A DNA stretch of 53,264 nt from the NCBI GenBank assembly GCA_018970255.1, contig JAGWWS010000022.1, positions 1 to 53,264 on the forward strand, in the 5' to 3' direction. The notes beneath the pieces were generated by a model, which was given only the letters and a program-made list of their open reading frames with translations, was not told the origin of the DNA and did no database searches. This stretch comes from Verrucomicrobiota bacterium (GTDB lineage: Bacteria; Verrucomicrobiota; Verrucomicrobiia; Chthoniobacterales; Terrimicrobiaceae). A program made the translations under genes and the position numbers. Positions 43,781 through 51,370 of the stretch are shown piece after piece (the stretch's first letter is position 1; every line of letters begins with the position of its first letter).

Positions 43781-44770
43781 ATGGCCCCCCTCTGGAAAAA
43801 CCGCCCGTTTCTGGGCCTCGGCCTCGGCGTAGGCCTCATTGGCGCCACAGCCCTCGCACTCCGCCAATTTCGCAGACGCGAACGCGAGCCCATCCCCGAC
43901 GAAATTTCTCCGGCGATCTTCGCCACCCGCGCCGCCCACACCTCGAAAGGCCAAATCGTCTATCACATCAGCGGCTCGGGCGAGCCTCTCGTCTTCCTCC
44001 ACGGAATCTTCCTCGGCGCCTCCTCTTACGAGTGGTCGAAAATCTACGGCCGCTTCGCCATTTCCCACGAAGTCGTTGCGCCGGACCTCATCGGATTCGG
44101 TGAATCCGAACGCCCCTCCGCGACCATGGATCCCTCCGACCATGTTCAAAGTCTCGCGGAATTTCTTCAGGAAATCTGCCAGCGCCGCCCGGGCACCATC
44201 ATCGCCAGCGGCGTCACTTGCCAGATCGCCCTGCTCCTGGCCGCGAAGCACCCGGACCTCGCCGCCAGACTCGTCCTCTTCATGCCGAGCGCGCTCCGCG
44301 ACGCCGCCCAATGCCACTCTCTCGGACTGCTCGGCCGCGGCCCCATTCCCGCCATCAACCGCTTCGCCTACCGCCACCACATCGCCCGCCCGGCTTTCAT
44401 CCGCTCCTGGCTCACCCGCACGGGATTCGCGAATCCCGCGAACATCTCGGCGGAAACCATCGCCGTCCTCTCCACCTGCGCCCGCCAATACGGCGCCGAG
44501 CGAGCAATATTTGGATTTTTAAAAAACCGCCGCAAGTTCGACTCCACCCCGCGCCTTCCGGATGTGATCGCTCCTGTTCATGTCCTCTGGCCGGGTGCCG
44601 CCCGCTCGTTCAACTCCGGCGAAGCCGCCACCCTCTGCCGCTCGCTCCGCCAGGCCACCATGCGCATCCTCCCCGAAGCCTCCGCGCTCGCTCCCATCGA
44701 ATCGCCCGCCGCCATCTCCGACGCCCTCTCCGAAATCCTCGGCGGCGAACTCCGCGCTCTCAGCGCCTGA
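43781..44770 (+). CDS. Alpha/beta-hydrolase-fold protein, predicted pseudoenzyme
   Basis: 329 residues. A membrane anchor (GLGLGVGLIGATALAL) is followed by an alpha/beta-hydrolase domain with the oxyanion segment VFLHGIFLGASSYEW and the PDLIGFGESE strand. The nucleophile elbow reads IASGVTCQIA where family members have G-x-S-x-G, putting Gly144 at the Ser position. The Asp segment reads VLWPGAARSF (Ala where Asp belongs) and the His segment SALAPIESP has Ala for His. All three triad residues are thus missing, and the fold is likely kept for a non-hydrolytic role. It is 40 bp after rpsN, possibly cotranscribed, and 10 bp before the phosphatase gene. Confidence 0.82.
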   Translation: MAPLWKNRPFLGLGLGVGLIGATALALRQFRRREREPIPDEISPAIFATRAAHTSKGQIVYHISGSGEPLVFLHGIFLGASSYEWSKIYGRFAISHEVVAPDLIGFGESERPSATMDPSDHVQSLAEFLQEICQRRPGTIIASGVTCQIALLLAAKHPDLAARLVLFMPSALRDAAQCHSLGLLGRGPIPAINRFAYRHHIARPAFIRSWLTRTGFANPANISAETIAVLSTCARQYGAERAIFGFLKNRRKFDSTPRLPDVIAPVHVLWPGAARSFNSGEAATLCRSLRQATMRILPEASALAPIESPAAISDALSEILGGELRALSA

Positions 44771-44780
44771 CCCGAAATCC

Positions 44781-45371
44781 ATGTCAAACACCCCCACCCC
44801 GCGCGTCATGCTCATCCGCCATGGCGAGACGGAGTGGAGCCTCAACGGCCGCCACACCTCCTTCACCGATCTCCCTCTCACTTCCGAAGGTGAACGCCGC
44901 GCCACCGTCTTGAAACCCTTCATCGAAAAATGGCGCTTCGGCCTCGTGCTCTGCAGTCCCCGTTTGCGCGCCCGCCGCACTTGCGAACTGGTCGGCCGCC
45001 TTCCCGAGGCCCGGCTCACCGAGGACCTTTCCGAGTGGAACTACGGGTCCTACGAAGGCCTCACCACTCCGCAAATCCGCGAAACCGCTCCCGGTTGGAC
45101 CGTCTTCAACCAGCCCTGCCCCGGCGGCGAGACCGCACAACAAGTCGCCACCCGAGTGGACCGCGTGATTGCGGAAGTCCGCGACGCCGCCTGCGACACC
45201 CTGCTCGTCGGCCATGCCCATTGCCTCCGCGTTCTCACCGCCCGATGGCTTGGACTCGACCCCAACGACGCCCGCCTCTTCCGCATCGAAACCGGCACCT
45301 GGAGTCTCCTCGGCTACGAACACTCGAACCCCGTCATCGAAGTCTGGAGCGCCCCGCCCGAAGTCCGTTAA
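44781..45371 (+). CDS. Histidine phosphatase (phosphoglycerate-mutase-like)
   Basis: 196 residues. VMLIRHGETEWSLNGRHTS holds the phospho-acceptor His in RHG, LCSPRLRARRTCEL the second Arg, SEWNYGSYEG the acid, and LLVGHAHCLRVL the second His of the branch-1 family. It may be a phosphatase (CobC/GpmB-like) or a cofactor-independent mutase-like enzyme; the active site does not discriminate. It follows the pseudoenzyme gene by 10 bp and runs toward tRNA-Ser on the opposite strand. Confidence 0.92.
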   Translation: MSNTPTPRVMLIRHGETEWSLNGRHTSFTDLPLTSEGERRATVLKPFIEKWRFGLVLCSPRLRARRTCELVGRLPEARLTEDLSEWNYGSYEGLTTPQIRETAPGWTVFNQPCPGGETAQQVATRVDRVIAEVRDAACDTLLVGHAHCLRVLTARWLGLDPNDARLFRIETGTWSLLGYEHSNPVIEVWSAPPEVR

Positions 45372-45389
45372 AAAATTCAGTCGAAAAAA

Positions 45390-45481
45390 TGGCGGTGAGG
45401 GAGGGATTCGAACCCTCGGTAGCTTTTAAGGGCTACGGAGCTTTAGCAAAGCTCTGCTTTCGACCACTCAGCCACCTCACC
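45390..45481 (-). tRNA. tRNA-Ser (GCT)
   Basis: 92 nt including encoded CCA. Acceptor stem GGTGAGG/CCTCACC with discriminator G, D-arm GGCTGAGTGGTCGAAAGC, anticodon stem-loop GAGCT-TTGCTAA-AGCTC with anticodon GCT, a long variable arm (GTAGCCCTTAAAAGCTAC) and T-arm GAGGGTTCGAATCCCTC. Serine-type class II tRNA. Confidence 0.97.
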
Positions 45482-45540
45482 GGATCGAGGTTGGAAATTA
45501 AACAGCCCGCCCCGCCGCCGTCAAACGCACAAACGGGCCA

Positions 45541-45568
45541 TTGACACCGCATCCTCCCTGGACACAAT
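45541..45568 (+). promoter_or_regulatory. Promoter of the peroxiredoxin gene
   Basis: A perfect TTGACA and CACAAT 16 bp apart, with the gene ATG about 18 bases after the implied start site. No OxyR-like dyad is seen. Confidence 0.5.
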
Positions 45569-45592
45569 TCGTCGCTCAAACTTCATCAAATT

Positions 45593-46069
45593 ATGGCACT
45601 CGCATCCGGCACCAAAGCACCCGACTTCAAACTCAAAACCATCACCGCGGACGGCCCCGCCGACTACGCCCTCTCCTCGAACTTCGGCAAAAAGCCCACC
45701 GTCATTCTCTTCTTCCCACTCGCCTTTACGGGCGTCTGCACACAGGAACTCTGCGATGTTTCCGCCGGCCTCTCGAAATACGAGTCCCTCAACGCCGCCG
45801 TCGTCGGCATCAGCGTGGACAGCCCGTTCGCGCAGGACGCCTGGGCGAAAAAAGAAGGCATCAAAATCCCGCTCCTCAGCGACCTGAACAAGGAAACCGC
45901 AAAGGCCTACGGAGTCCTGCTCCCCGACCTGCTCGGCTTCGGTTCCACCTCCGCCCGTGCCGCCTTCGTGGTGGACAAGGACGGCACCATCCGCCACAGC
46001 GAGCAAACACCGACGCCGAAAGACCTTCCCGATTTCAACAAAATCGCCGAGGTCCTCGCCTCGCTCTAA
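45593..46069 (+). CDS. Peroxiredoxin (AhpE/BCP-like)
   Basis: 158 residues, thioredoxin fold. FFPLAFTGVCTQELC gives the peroxidatic Cys49 and a second Cys54, the atypical two-Cys spacing of BCP/PrxQ types; AFVVDKDGTIRHSEQ is the C-terminal strand. It reduces hydrogen peroxide and organic peroxides using a thiol donor. It has its own promoter and stands between tRNA-Ser and rplK. ATG placed at the start of MALASGTKAPDF, the usual N-terminus. Confidence 0.93.
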   Translation: MALASGTKAPDFKLKTITADGPADYALSSNFGKKPTVILFFPLAFTGVCTQELCDVSAGLSKYESLNAAVVGISVDSPFAQDAWAKKEGIKIPLLSDLNKETAKAYGVLLPDLLGFGSTSARAAFVVDKDGTIRHSEQTPTPKDLPDFNKIAEVLASL

Positions 46070-46187
46070 CGCCGCCATCACGGCCCCGCGACGGGTGAAA
46101 AAATCCGAACTTTGCGGTTGCCACGCGCCGTGTGCCGTGGTTGCCTAACGCCCCTTTCGCCCAACACCGGCGATCCCATCTCACACC

Positions 46188-46613
46188 ATGGCTAAAGAAA
46201 TCGTAGGACAAATCAAACTGCAGATCCCGGCGGGTGCCGCAAACCCCGCCCCGCCCGTCGGCCCCGCACTCGGCCAGCAGGGCGTGAACATCATGGCGTT
46301 CTGCAAGGAATTCAACGCCGCCACCCAAAAGCAGTCCGGCGACATCCTTCCCGTCGTCATCACGGTCTATAAGGACAAAAGCTTCACCTTCATCACGAAG
46401 GCACCCCCCGCCGCCATCCTTCTGAAAAAAGCCGCCGGTCTCGCCGCGGGCTCGAAGGAGCCGAACAAAACGAAGGTTGGAAAAATCTCCAAAAAGCAGG
46501 TCATGGACATCGTCAAAATCAAGATGAAGGACATGAACGCCCGCTCCGAGGAGGCCGCCTTCCGCACCCTCTGCGGCACCGCCCGCCAGATGGGCCTCGA
46601 GGTCGCGGAATAA
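46188..46613 (+). CDS. rplK: 50S ribosomal protein L11
   Basis: 141 residues, standard length. [27 protein letters not shown] is the N-terminal domain bound by thiostrepton-type antibiotics, and the C-terminal rRNA-binding domain ends at [13 protein letters not shown]. The usual neighbours secE, nusG, rplA, rplJ and rplL are absent here: the next gene encodes a TPR protein. A CCACG/CGTGG dyad (46121-46140) lies in the 5' leader but its use is unknown. Confidence 0.97.
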   Translation: MAKEIVGQIKLQIPAGAANPAPPVGPALGQQGVNIMAFCKEFNAATQKQSGDILPVVITVYKDKSFTFITKAPPAAILLKKAAGLAAGSKEPNKTKVGKISKKQVMDIVKIKMKDMNARSEEAAFRTLCGTARQMGLEVAE

Positions 46614-46648
46614 AACCCCGCCTCGCCGCGGACCCCTCCGCCACTCCG

Positions 46649-47290
46649 ATGGGAATCCCCCTTCTCCTCGCAGTCATTCTCGCCACGGCGCCCCCCGCGC
46701 CGGGGAAACTCTCGGAGCCCGACGCTCAGCAACTCCAAGAGGCCGCCACCGAGGAGGTCCTCGCCAACATCAAAGCCGGCGACCTCAATGCCGCGACCCA
46801 GAATGTCGAGGAACTCCTCAAAAACTCGCCGGAGAATCCCGCCGCCCTGAATCTCCTGGGGTCCGTCCAGACGAAGAAAAAAGACTACGCCGCCGCGCGC
46901 GCCACCTTCGAAAAAATCCTCGCCACCGATCCCTCGTTCTTCCCGGCGCGATTCAACCTCGGCGAGATCCTATTCCTCGAAAAAAACTACCCCGCCGCGC
47001 GCGAGCACTTCCAGGCCATGCGCGCCGCCGATCCGAAAAACGAACTCCTCCAGTTCAAGGTGGTCATGTGCGACATTCAGGCCGGCGACGAGAACAGCGC
47101 CCGCCGCGTCCTTCGCGGGATGCGGTTCCCCGGCGACTCACCGGCGTGGTATTACGCAAACGCCGCCTTGGAGAACAAACTCGGCAACACCGCCCAGGCC
47201 CGCCGACTCGTCCGCACCGCCCGCGAAATTTTTGGCGAGAAAACCGAACTCTTCGACGATTCGTTCGAAACGATCGGCCTGAAATTCTGA
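46649..47290 (+). CDS. TPR-repeat protein, exported
   Basis: 213 residues. A short signal peptide (MGIPLLLAVILATAPPAPG) leads into at least three TPR-like helix pairs, e.g. NPAALNLLGSVQTKKKDYAA and FFPARFNLGEILFLEKNYPAA. Such proteins scaffold envelope complexes or act in secretion; no specific partner is visible. It lies 35 bp after rplK and 15 bp before hldD. Confidence 0.85.
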   Translation: MGIPLLLAVILATAPPAPGKLSEPDAQQLQEAATEEVLANIKAGDLNAATQNVEELLKNSPENPAALNLLGSVQTKKKDYAAARATFEKILATDPSFFPARFNLGEILFLEKNYPAAREHFQAMRAADPKNELLQFKVVMCDIQAGDENSARRVLRGMRFPGDSPAWYYANAALENKLGNTAQARRLVRTAREIFGEKTELFDDSFETIGLKF

Positions 47291-47305
47291 TCCCGGCCCG
47301 CTGCC

Positions 47306-48382
47306 ATGTCCGACCACACCCACGCCAAGCCAGCGCATCGCTCCCGCACCGCCGTTCCGGCAAAAAAAGCCCCCGTGCGAAACGGATTGCTCCATGAAAA
47401 AGCCCGCATCCTCGTTACCGGTGCCGGCGGGTTCATCGGCAGCGCGCTCGTCCACGCCCTGAACCTCCGCGGCCTCACCCAAATCGTCACCACCGACCTC
47501 CTCGGCACCGACGAAAAATGGCGGAACCTCGCTCCCCTCGCCTTCGAGGATTACATCCCGGCGGGCGATTTCCTTGCCGATATCTCGCGCGACCCCGAGA
47601 GCCACGGCCGCTTCGCCGCCGTCTTCCACCTCGGCGCCTGCTCCTCCACCACGGTCACCGACGCCGACTTCGTGCTGCGCAACAATTTCTCCTACACAAA
47701 AACCCTCTGCCGCTGGGCGCTCTCCACCGGCGCGCGCTTTGTTTACGCCTCCTCCGCCGCCACCTACGGCGACGGCACCGCCGGCATGGATGACAAAACC
47801 GAGGACCTCTCCCGCCTGCGCCCGCTCAACCTCTACGGCTACTCGAAGCACCTCTTCGACCTCCACGCATGGCGCGAGGGCATCCTCCCCGACATCGTCG
47901 GCATCAAGTATTTCAATGTTTTCGGCCCGAATGAATATCACAAGGGCGACATGCGCAGCCTCGTTTGCAAGGCGCACGATGAAATCCTCCGCACCGGCCG
48001 CATCCGCCTCTTCAAGAGCCACCGCCCGGACTACGCCGATGGCTGCCAGATGCGCGACTTCGTCTATGTGAAGGACGCCGTGGACATGACACTCCACCTC
48101 GCCGAGACGGAAACCGCCGGCGGCCTTTACAACATCGGCTCAGGCACCGCCCGCACCTGGCTGGACCTCGCCCGCGCGCTGTTCTCCGCCATCGGCCGCG
48201 AACCCTCGATCGAGTTTTTCGACATGCCCGAATCCATCCGGCACCAATACCAATACCACACCTGTGCGGACATCTCGAAGCTCCGCGCCACGGGTTACCA
48301 AAAGCCCGTCACCTCACTCGAAGACGCCATCCGCGACTACGCGGTCAACTACCTCGCCCCCGGCAAACGCCTCGGCGAATAA
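47306..48382 (+). CDS. hldD: ADP-L-glycero-D-manno-heptose 6-epimerase
   Basis: 358 residues. Converts the D-glycero to the L-glycero form of ADP-heptose for LPS inner core. The Rossmann motif ILVTGAGGFIGSAL begins near residue 35 after a Lys/Arg/His-rich extension of about 30 residues; SSAATYG and the YGYSKHLFD Tyr/Lys catalytic pair follow, with NVFGPNEYHKGDM the HldD-specific block. The extra N-terminus has an alternative start at the KARILVTG region only by non-ATG codons, so it was kept. Pairs functionally with the GT9 enzyme at 42 kb. Confidence 0.93.
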   Translation: MSDHTHAKPAHRSRTAVPAKKAPVRNGLLHEKARILVTGAGGFIGSALVHALNLRGLTQIVTTDLLGTDEKWRNLAPLAFEDYIPAGDFLADISRDPESHGRFAAVFHLGACSSTTVTDADFVLRNNFSYTKTLCRWALSTGARFVYASSAATYGDGTAGMDDKTEDLSRLRPLNLYGYSKHLFDLHAWREGILPDIVGIKYFNVFGPNEYHKGDMRSLVCKAHDEILRTGRIRLFKSHRPDYADGCQMRDFVYVKDAVDMTLHLAETETAGGLYNIGSGTARTWLDLARALFSAIGREPSIEFFDMPESIRHQYQYHTCADISKLRATGYQKPVTSLEDAIRDYAVNYLAPGKRLGE

Positions 48383-48399
48383 AGAGCCGTTAGGGAGAT

Positions 48400-48462
48400 G
48401 TAGTGCAGGCGTCCCGCCTGCTTTCGTGATTTTTTCAATGGCGGGCGGGATGCCCGCCCTAC
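48400..48462. repeat. 63-bp palindromic dispersed element, copy 2
   Basis: Same length and plan as the copy at 5191-5253 (GTAGTGCAGGCGTCCCGCCTGC ... inverted arm ending CCGCCC-TAC), with differences concentrated in the loop. It lies between the convergent hldD and citramalate-synthase genes and reaches into the latter, supplying its TAG stop codon. Confidence 0.8.
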
Positions 48463-50021
48463 TTCCCGGTGCGCAGGCTGAAGAATTCGTAGCTGTCCAC
48501 CAGAGCGAGCCAGCTCGCCTCGATGATATTGTCGGAGACGCCCACGGTTCCCCAGCTCGAATGCCCGTCCGTTGATTCAATGAGCACGCGGGTGCGGGCG
48601 GCGGTGCCCCTCGCGCCGTCGATGATGCGAACCTTGTAGTCACTGAGCCTGACTCCATCGATCCACGCATGGAACGGCCGCAGAGCCTTTCTCAGCGCGG
48701 CGTCCAAGGCATTCACGGGCCCGTCGCCCACCTCCACCGTGTAGCCCTCGGCATCGCCGACCTTCAGCTTCACAGTCGCCTCGCAGGTCGTGAACCCGTG
48801 CTGGCGCGATTGGCGGAACGAGCAGTGGTATTCCTTGAGATCGAACAACACCGCGTGCCGCCCGAGCGTGCGGCGGATGAGCAGGTCGAACGAGGCGTCC
48901 GCCGCCTCGAACTCGTAGCCCAGCACCTCGCTTTCCTTCACCCGCTTGAGAATCGCGGCCACCTCCGGCGCGCCCTTTTGGAAGCTGAATCCCAACTCCG
49001 CCGCCTTCGCGAGAATGTTGCTCTGGCCGGACATGTCGGAGACCAAAATCGTCTGCGAGTTGCCCACGAGCGCGGGATCCATGTGCTCGTAGCTTCGGGA
49101 AATTTTTTGCACGGCGTGGACATGGAGACCGCCTTTGTGGGTGAACGCGGCACCGCCCACATACGGGGCGCGAATGTCCTGCGGAACATTCGCCAGTTCA
49201 TCGACGAACCGCGAAACCTCGCGGAGCTGCTTCAAATCGGGCACGCAAGGGATCCCCATCTTCACCTGCAGCGTCGGGATGGTGGTGGTGAGGTTGCAAT
49301 TTCCGACCCGTTCGCCGTAGCCGTTCATCGTGCCCTGCACCTGGCAGGCACCGGCGCGCACGGCGGCCAACGCGTTCGCCACGCCCAGCCCGCAATCATT
49401 GTGGGTGTGAATTCCCACCGGGCATTTCAACTCGGCCACCACCTCCGCGGTGATGCGGCCGACCTCCTCGGGCAGCGTGCCGCCATTCGTGTCGCAGAGC
49501 ACGAGCAGGTCCGCACCCGCATCCCGGGCTGCGCGCAGGGTTTTCAGCGAGTAGTCGGGGTCGTCCTTGTAACTGTCGAAAAAATGCTCGGCGTCGTAGA
49601 AAACCTCGCGGCCGTTTTTTTTCAGGAAGGCCACCGTATCGGCGATCATGGCGAGGTTTTCATCAGCCGCCACATTCAGGACCTCCGTGACATGGAGCAG
49701 CCAGGTCTTGCCGACAATCGTCACCACCGGCGTCCTCGCCTCGAGAAGCATCCGCACTTGCGCATCGGCCTCGGCCGCGATTCCCCCGCGGCGCGTGCTG
49801 CCGAAGGCGGCGATCTTCGCGTTTTTCCACTCCAGCTTCGCCGCCTCCGCAAAAAACGCCGCATCGCGCGGATTCGAGCCCGGCCAGCCGCCCTCAATGA
49901 AATCGACCCCGAACGCATCGAGCCGCTGGGCCACACGAATCTTGTCGGCCACGGAAAAAGAAATCCCCGTCCCCTGCGTCCCATCACGCAGCGTCGTATC
50001 GTAAATCGTGACCTGTTTCAT
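48459..50021 (-). CDS. cimA: Citramalate synthase (CimA, LeuA-like)
   Basis: 520 residues. The TIM-barrel starts at IYDTTLRDGTQGTG (residues 6-19, substrate/metal motif), with HTHNDCGLGVANALAA the metal-binding His pair and GYGERVGNCNL the catalytic loop. The C-terminal half carries the LeuA-type dimerisation/regulatory domain. The pattern matches the TIGR00977 branch, citramalate synthase that condenses pyruvate with acetyl-CoA for isoleucine, rather than leuA proper. The ATG of MKQVTIYD was chosen over an upstream in-frame ATG. The TAG stop lies in the 63-bp repeat. Confidence 0.88.
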   Translation of the reverse strand: MKQVTIYDTTLRDGTQGTGISFSVADKIRVAQRLDAFGVDFIEGGWPGSNPRDAAFFAEAAKLEWKNAKIAAFGSTRRGGIAAEADAQVRMLLEARTPVVTIVGKTWLLHVTEVLNVAADENLAMIADTVAFLKKNGREVFYDAEHFFDSYKDDPDYSLKTLRAARDAGADLLVLCDTNGGTLPEEVGRITAEVVAELKCPVGIHTHNDCGLGVANALAAVRAGACQVQGTMNGYGERVGNCNLTTTIPTLQVKMGIPCVPDLKQLREVSRFVDELANVPQDIRAPYVGGAAFTHKGGLHVHAVQKISRSYEHMDPALVGNSQTILVSDMSGQSNILAKAAELGFSFQKGAPEVAAILKRVKESEVLGYEFEAADASFDLLIRRTLGRHAVLFDLKEYHCSFRQSRQHGFTTCEATVKLKVGDAEGYTVEVGDGPVNALDAALRKALRPFHAWIDGVRLSDYKVRIIDGARGTAARTRVLIESTDGHSSWGTVGVSDNIIEASWLALVDSYEFFSLRTGK

Positions 50022-50106
50022 CTGAGAGAAAGATCCTAATCCCCGCCACACCGGGCTTCAAGATTCCAGAGCCGCCAGGTAGCGGTCTTTAGACGTGCCG
50101 TTGTGC

Positions 50107-50151
50107 CAAGAAAGTGGTCAGTCCCGCGTATTATCGCCTTTCCCGCACAGG
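50107..50151. repeat. 45-bp direct repeat, left copy
   Basis: Differs from the copy at 53082-53126 at two of 45 positions; the core GGTCAGTCCCGCGTATT is also found, more diverged, at 726. The pair bounds a 3-kb segment of lower GC. Confidence 0.85.
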
Positions 50152-50234
50152 GATTTGTATCGAGCGCCGGTTTCTAAGTGAATTCCGGGCGTTTTCCTGG
50201 ACGCTGCGATGGTGGAGGGATTTTTTGTGGTGCT

Positions 50235-50428
50235 ATGAGTTCCGTTGCCGAAATCGAAGCTGCAATCGAAAATTGCCAGTTCCCCAAGTTGACCAATTGG
50301 CTCATTGGATGGAGGTTTTTTTACAACGGCGCGCATCGACGCCTGCCTTGGAAAATTGGTTGTTGAATGCAAAGGGCGCGGCTGTTCCGGATGCTCAAAC
50401 TCAGGCGACAATGAACCTGAGCCTCTGA
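50235..50428 (+). pseudogene. Frameshifted remnant of a small antitoxin-like gene
   Basis: Frame 1 reads MSSVAEIEAAIEN and then loses sense; the +1-shifted frame carries on with LPVPQVDQLAHWMEVFLQRR and ENWLLNAKGAAVPDAQTQ to a TGA stop. Restoring one base after GAAAA joins them into a 64-residue protein of the VAEIEAAIEKLP...WL type, small antitoxin-like proteins common in PVC genomes. A one-base deletion is the simplest explanation. No toxin gene follows. Assignment to that family is from motif memory and is moderate. Confidence 0.6.
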
Positions 50429-50503
50429 AAACCTGTTTCGTAATCGCAATTTTCGGTCTGGTTGTTTTTGACAGCTCCCTTTAAGAAAAAATTAACCATA
50501 CTC

Positions 50504-51130
50504 GTGCAAAAAAGGATTCTCATAACGTTGGTTGCCTCGCTCATTTTGGCGGCGTTCAGCGTGACTCTCTTGCTGCTGTGGCCGGTTCCCGAACCGCCGA
50601 AGCTCAAGGCCTCACAACCGGCACCCACCACATCCACCCCGGAAGCATCCACCTTCAAGCCATTCCTGTCCGAATCCACTCCCGCACCTTTTCCGCGACT
50701 CTCTCCGGAGCCGTTGGCTGATTGGGAACAGCAACTTGATTCCATCCTCTCCGCTCCCGGCGACACCTCCTCGGCCACGCGCGCGCTTCTGTCAGCCATA
50801 TCTGGCCTGCCCGCCGAGGCGCAGGAACAGTTTATTGCCCATGCGCTCAATCTCTGCGGGGAGTCGGATTATTTCCGCGTGGAGGAAGTTTATTTTCGAT
50901 CCAATCTGCCGCAATCCGTATCCGAAACCATTTTCAACGATGCTCTCAATCGCCCGGACGAGTTGAAACTTCCGCTCATGGCAAAAACCATGATGTATCC
51001 GAACCACCCGATGGCTGGCGAGGCCCGAGGAGTTCTGGAGTTTTATCTGGATCTTGAGCCCGGTGCTGAGCCTCTGGGCTCTTGGGATATCGCCGTGCGG
51101 GAGTATTTGAAAAAACAGCAGAAACCCTGA
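50504..51130 (+). CDS. Membrane-anchored hypothetical protein
   Basis: About 208 residues. One N-terminal membrane helix (LITLVASLILAAFSVTLLLLW) with a short basic start, a Pro/Thr/Ser-rich linker of about 45 residues, and a helical C-domain (PLADWEQQLDSILSA, PAEAQEQFIAHALNL, DDYF-type region, TMMYPNHPMAGEARGVLEFYL). No family was recognised. The start was taken as GTG; a TTG 42 bp upstream is equally possible, and no Shine-Dalgarno sequence separates them. It lies between the antitoxin remnant and the RoxA-like gene, inside the direct-repeat-bounded segment. Confidence 0.7.
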   Translation: MQKRILITLVASLILAAFSVTLLLLWPVPEPPKLKASQPAPTTSTPEASTFKPFLSESTPAPFPRLSPEPLADWEQQLDSILSAPGDTSSATRALLSAISGLPAEAQEQFIAHALNLCGESDYFRVEEVYFRSNLPQSVSETIFNDALNRPDELKLPLMAKTMMYPNHPMAGEARGVLEFYLDLEPGAEPLGSWDIAVREYLKKQQKP

Positions 51131-51335
51131 ACCTCAATCACCCGAACATGAAATCCTCCCTGCTCTGCAAAACCTTCTTCGCCGGGCCGGACGCAGCGGG
51201 ATTGGCAAGCCCTCATTCGAATTCTTGCCATTACTTTTTAATTGATTCCAAGTGTCGAATCTGGAATTGAGCAAGTCTCACTTTCAAGCTTCAAACTTCG
51301 GCCAAACCTCTCGGAGGGCTGTAAAGCGAGTTCCC

Positions 51336-51341
51336 TATAAT
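51336..51341 (+). promoter_or_regulatory. Consensus -10 box upstream of the RoxA-like gene
   Basis: TATAAT with no convincing -35. It lies 2 nt before a possible ATG at 51344, so if used it would place the transcript start downstream of that codon, favouring the ATG at 51371. Confidence 0.35.
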
Positions 51342-51370
51342 TTATGCGTCCCCACTCGAAATGTTTCTCC

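Larger units (their letters stand above)
50022..50503. other. Intergenic region with repeat and gene remnant
   Basis: No intact gene. In order it holds a short region without recognisable features, a 45-bp direct repeat (50107-50151), and an antitoxin-like pseudogene (50235-50428). The composition becomes less GC-rich from here to the end of the window. Confidence 0.6.

Noticed and set aside
46121-46140. CCACG/CGTGG dyad upstream of rplK as an L1 or L11 autoregulatory site
   Set aside because: Five-bp arms with a 10-base loop; no match to a known leader structure.
51149-51270. Short frame starting MKSSLLCKTFFAG
   Set aside because: About 40 codons, no Shine-Dalgarno, no conserved motif; more likely non-coding.
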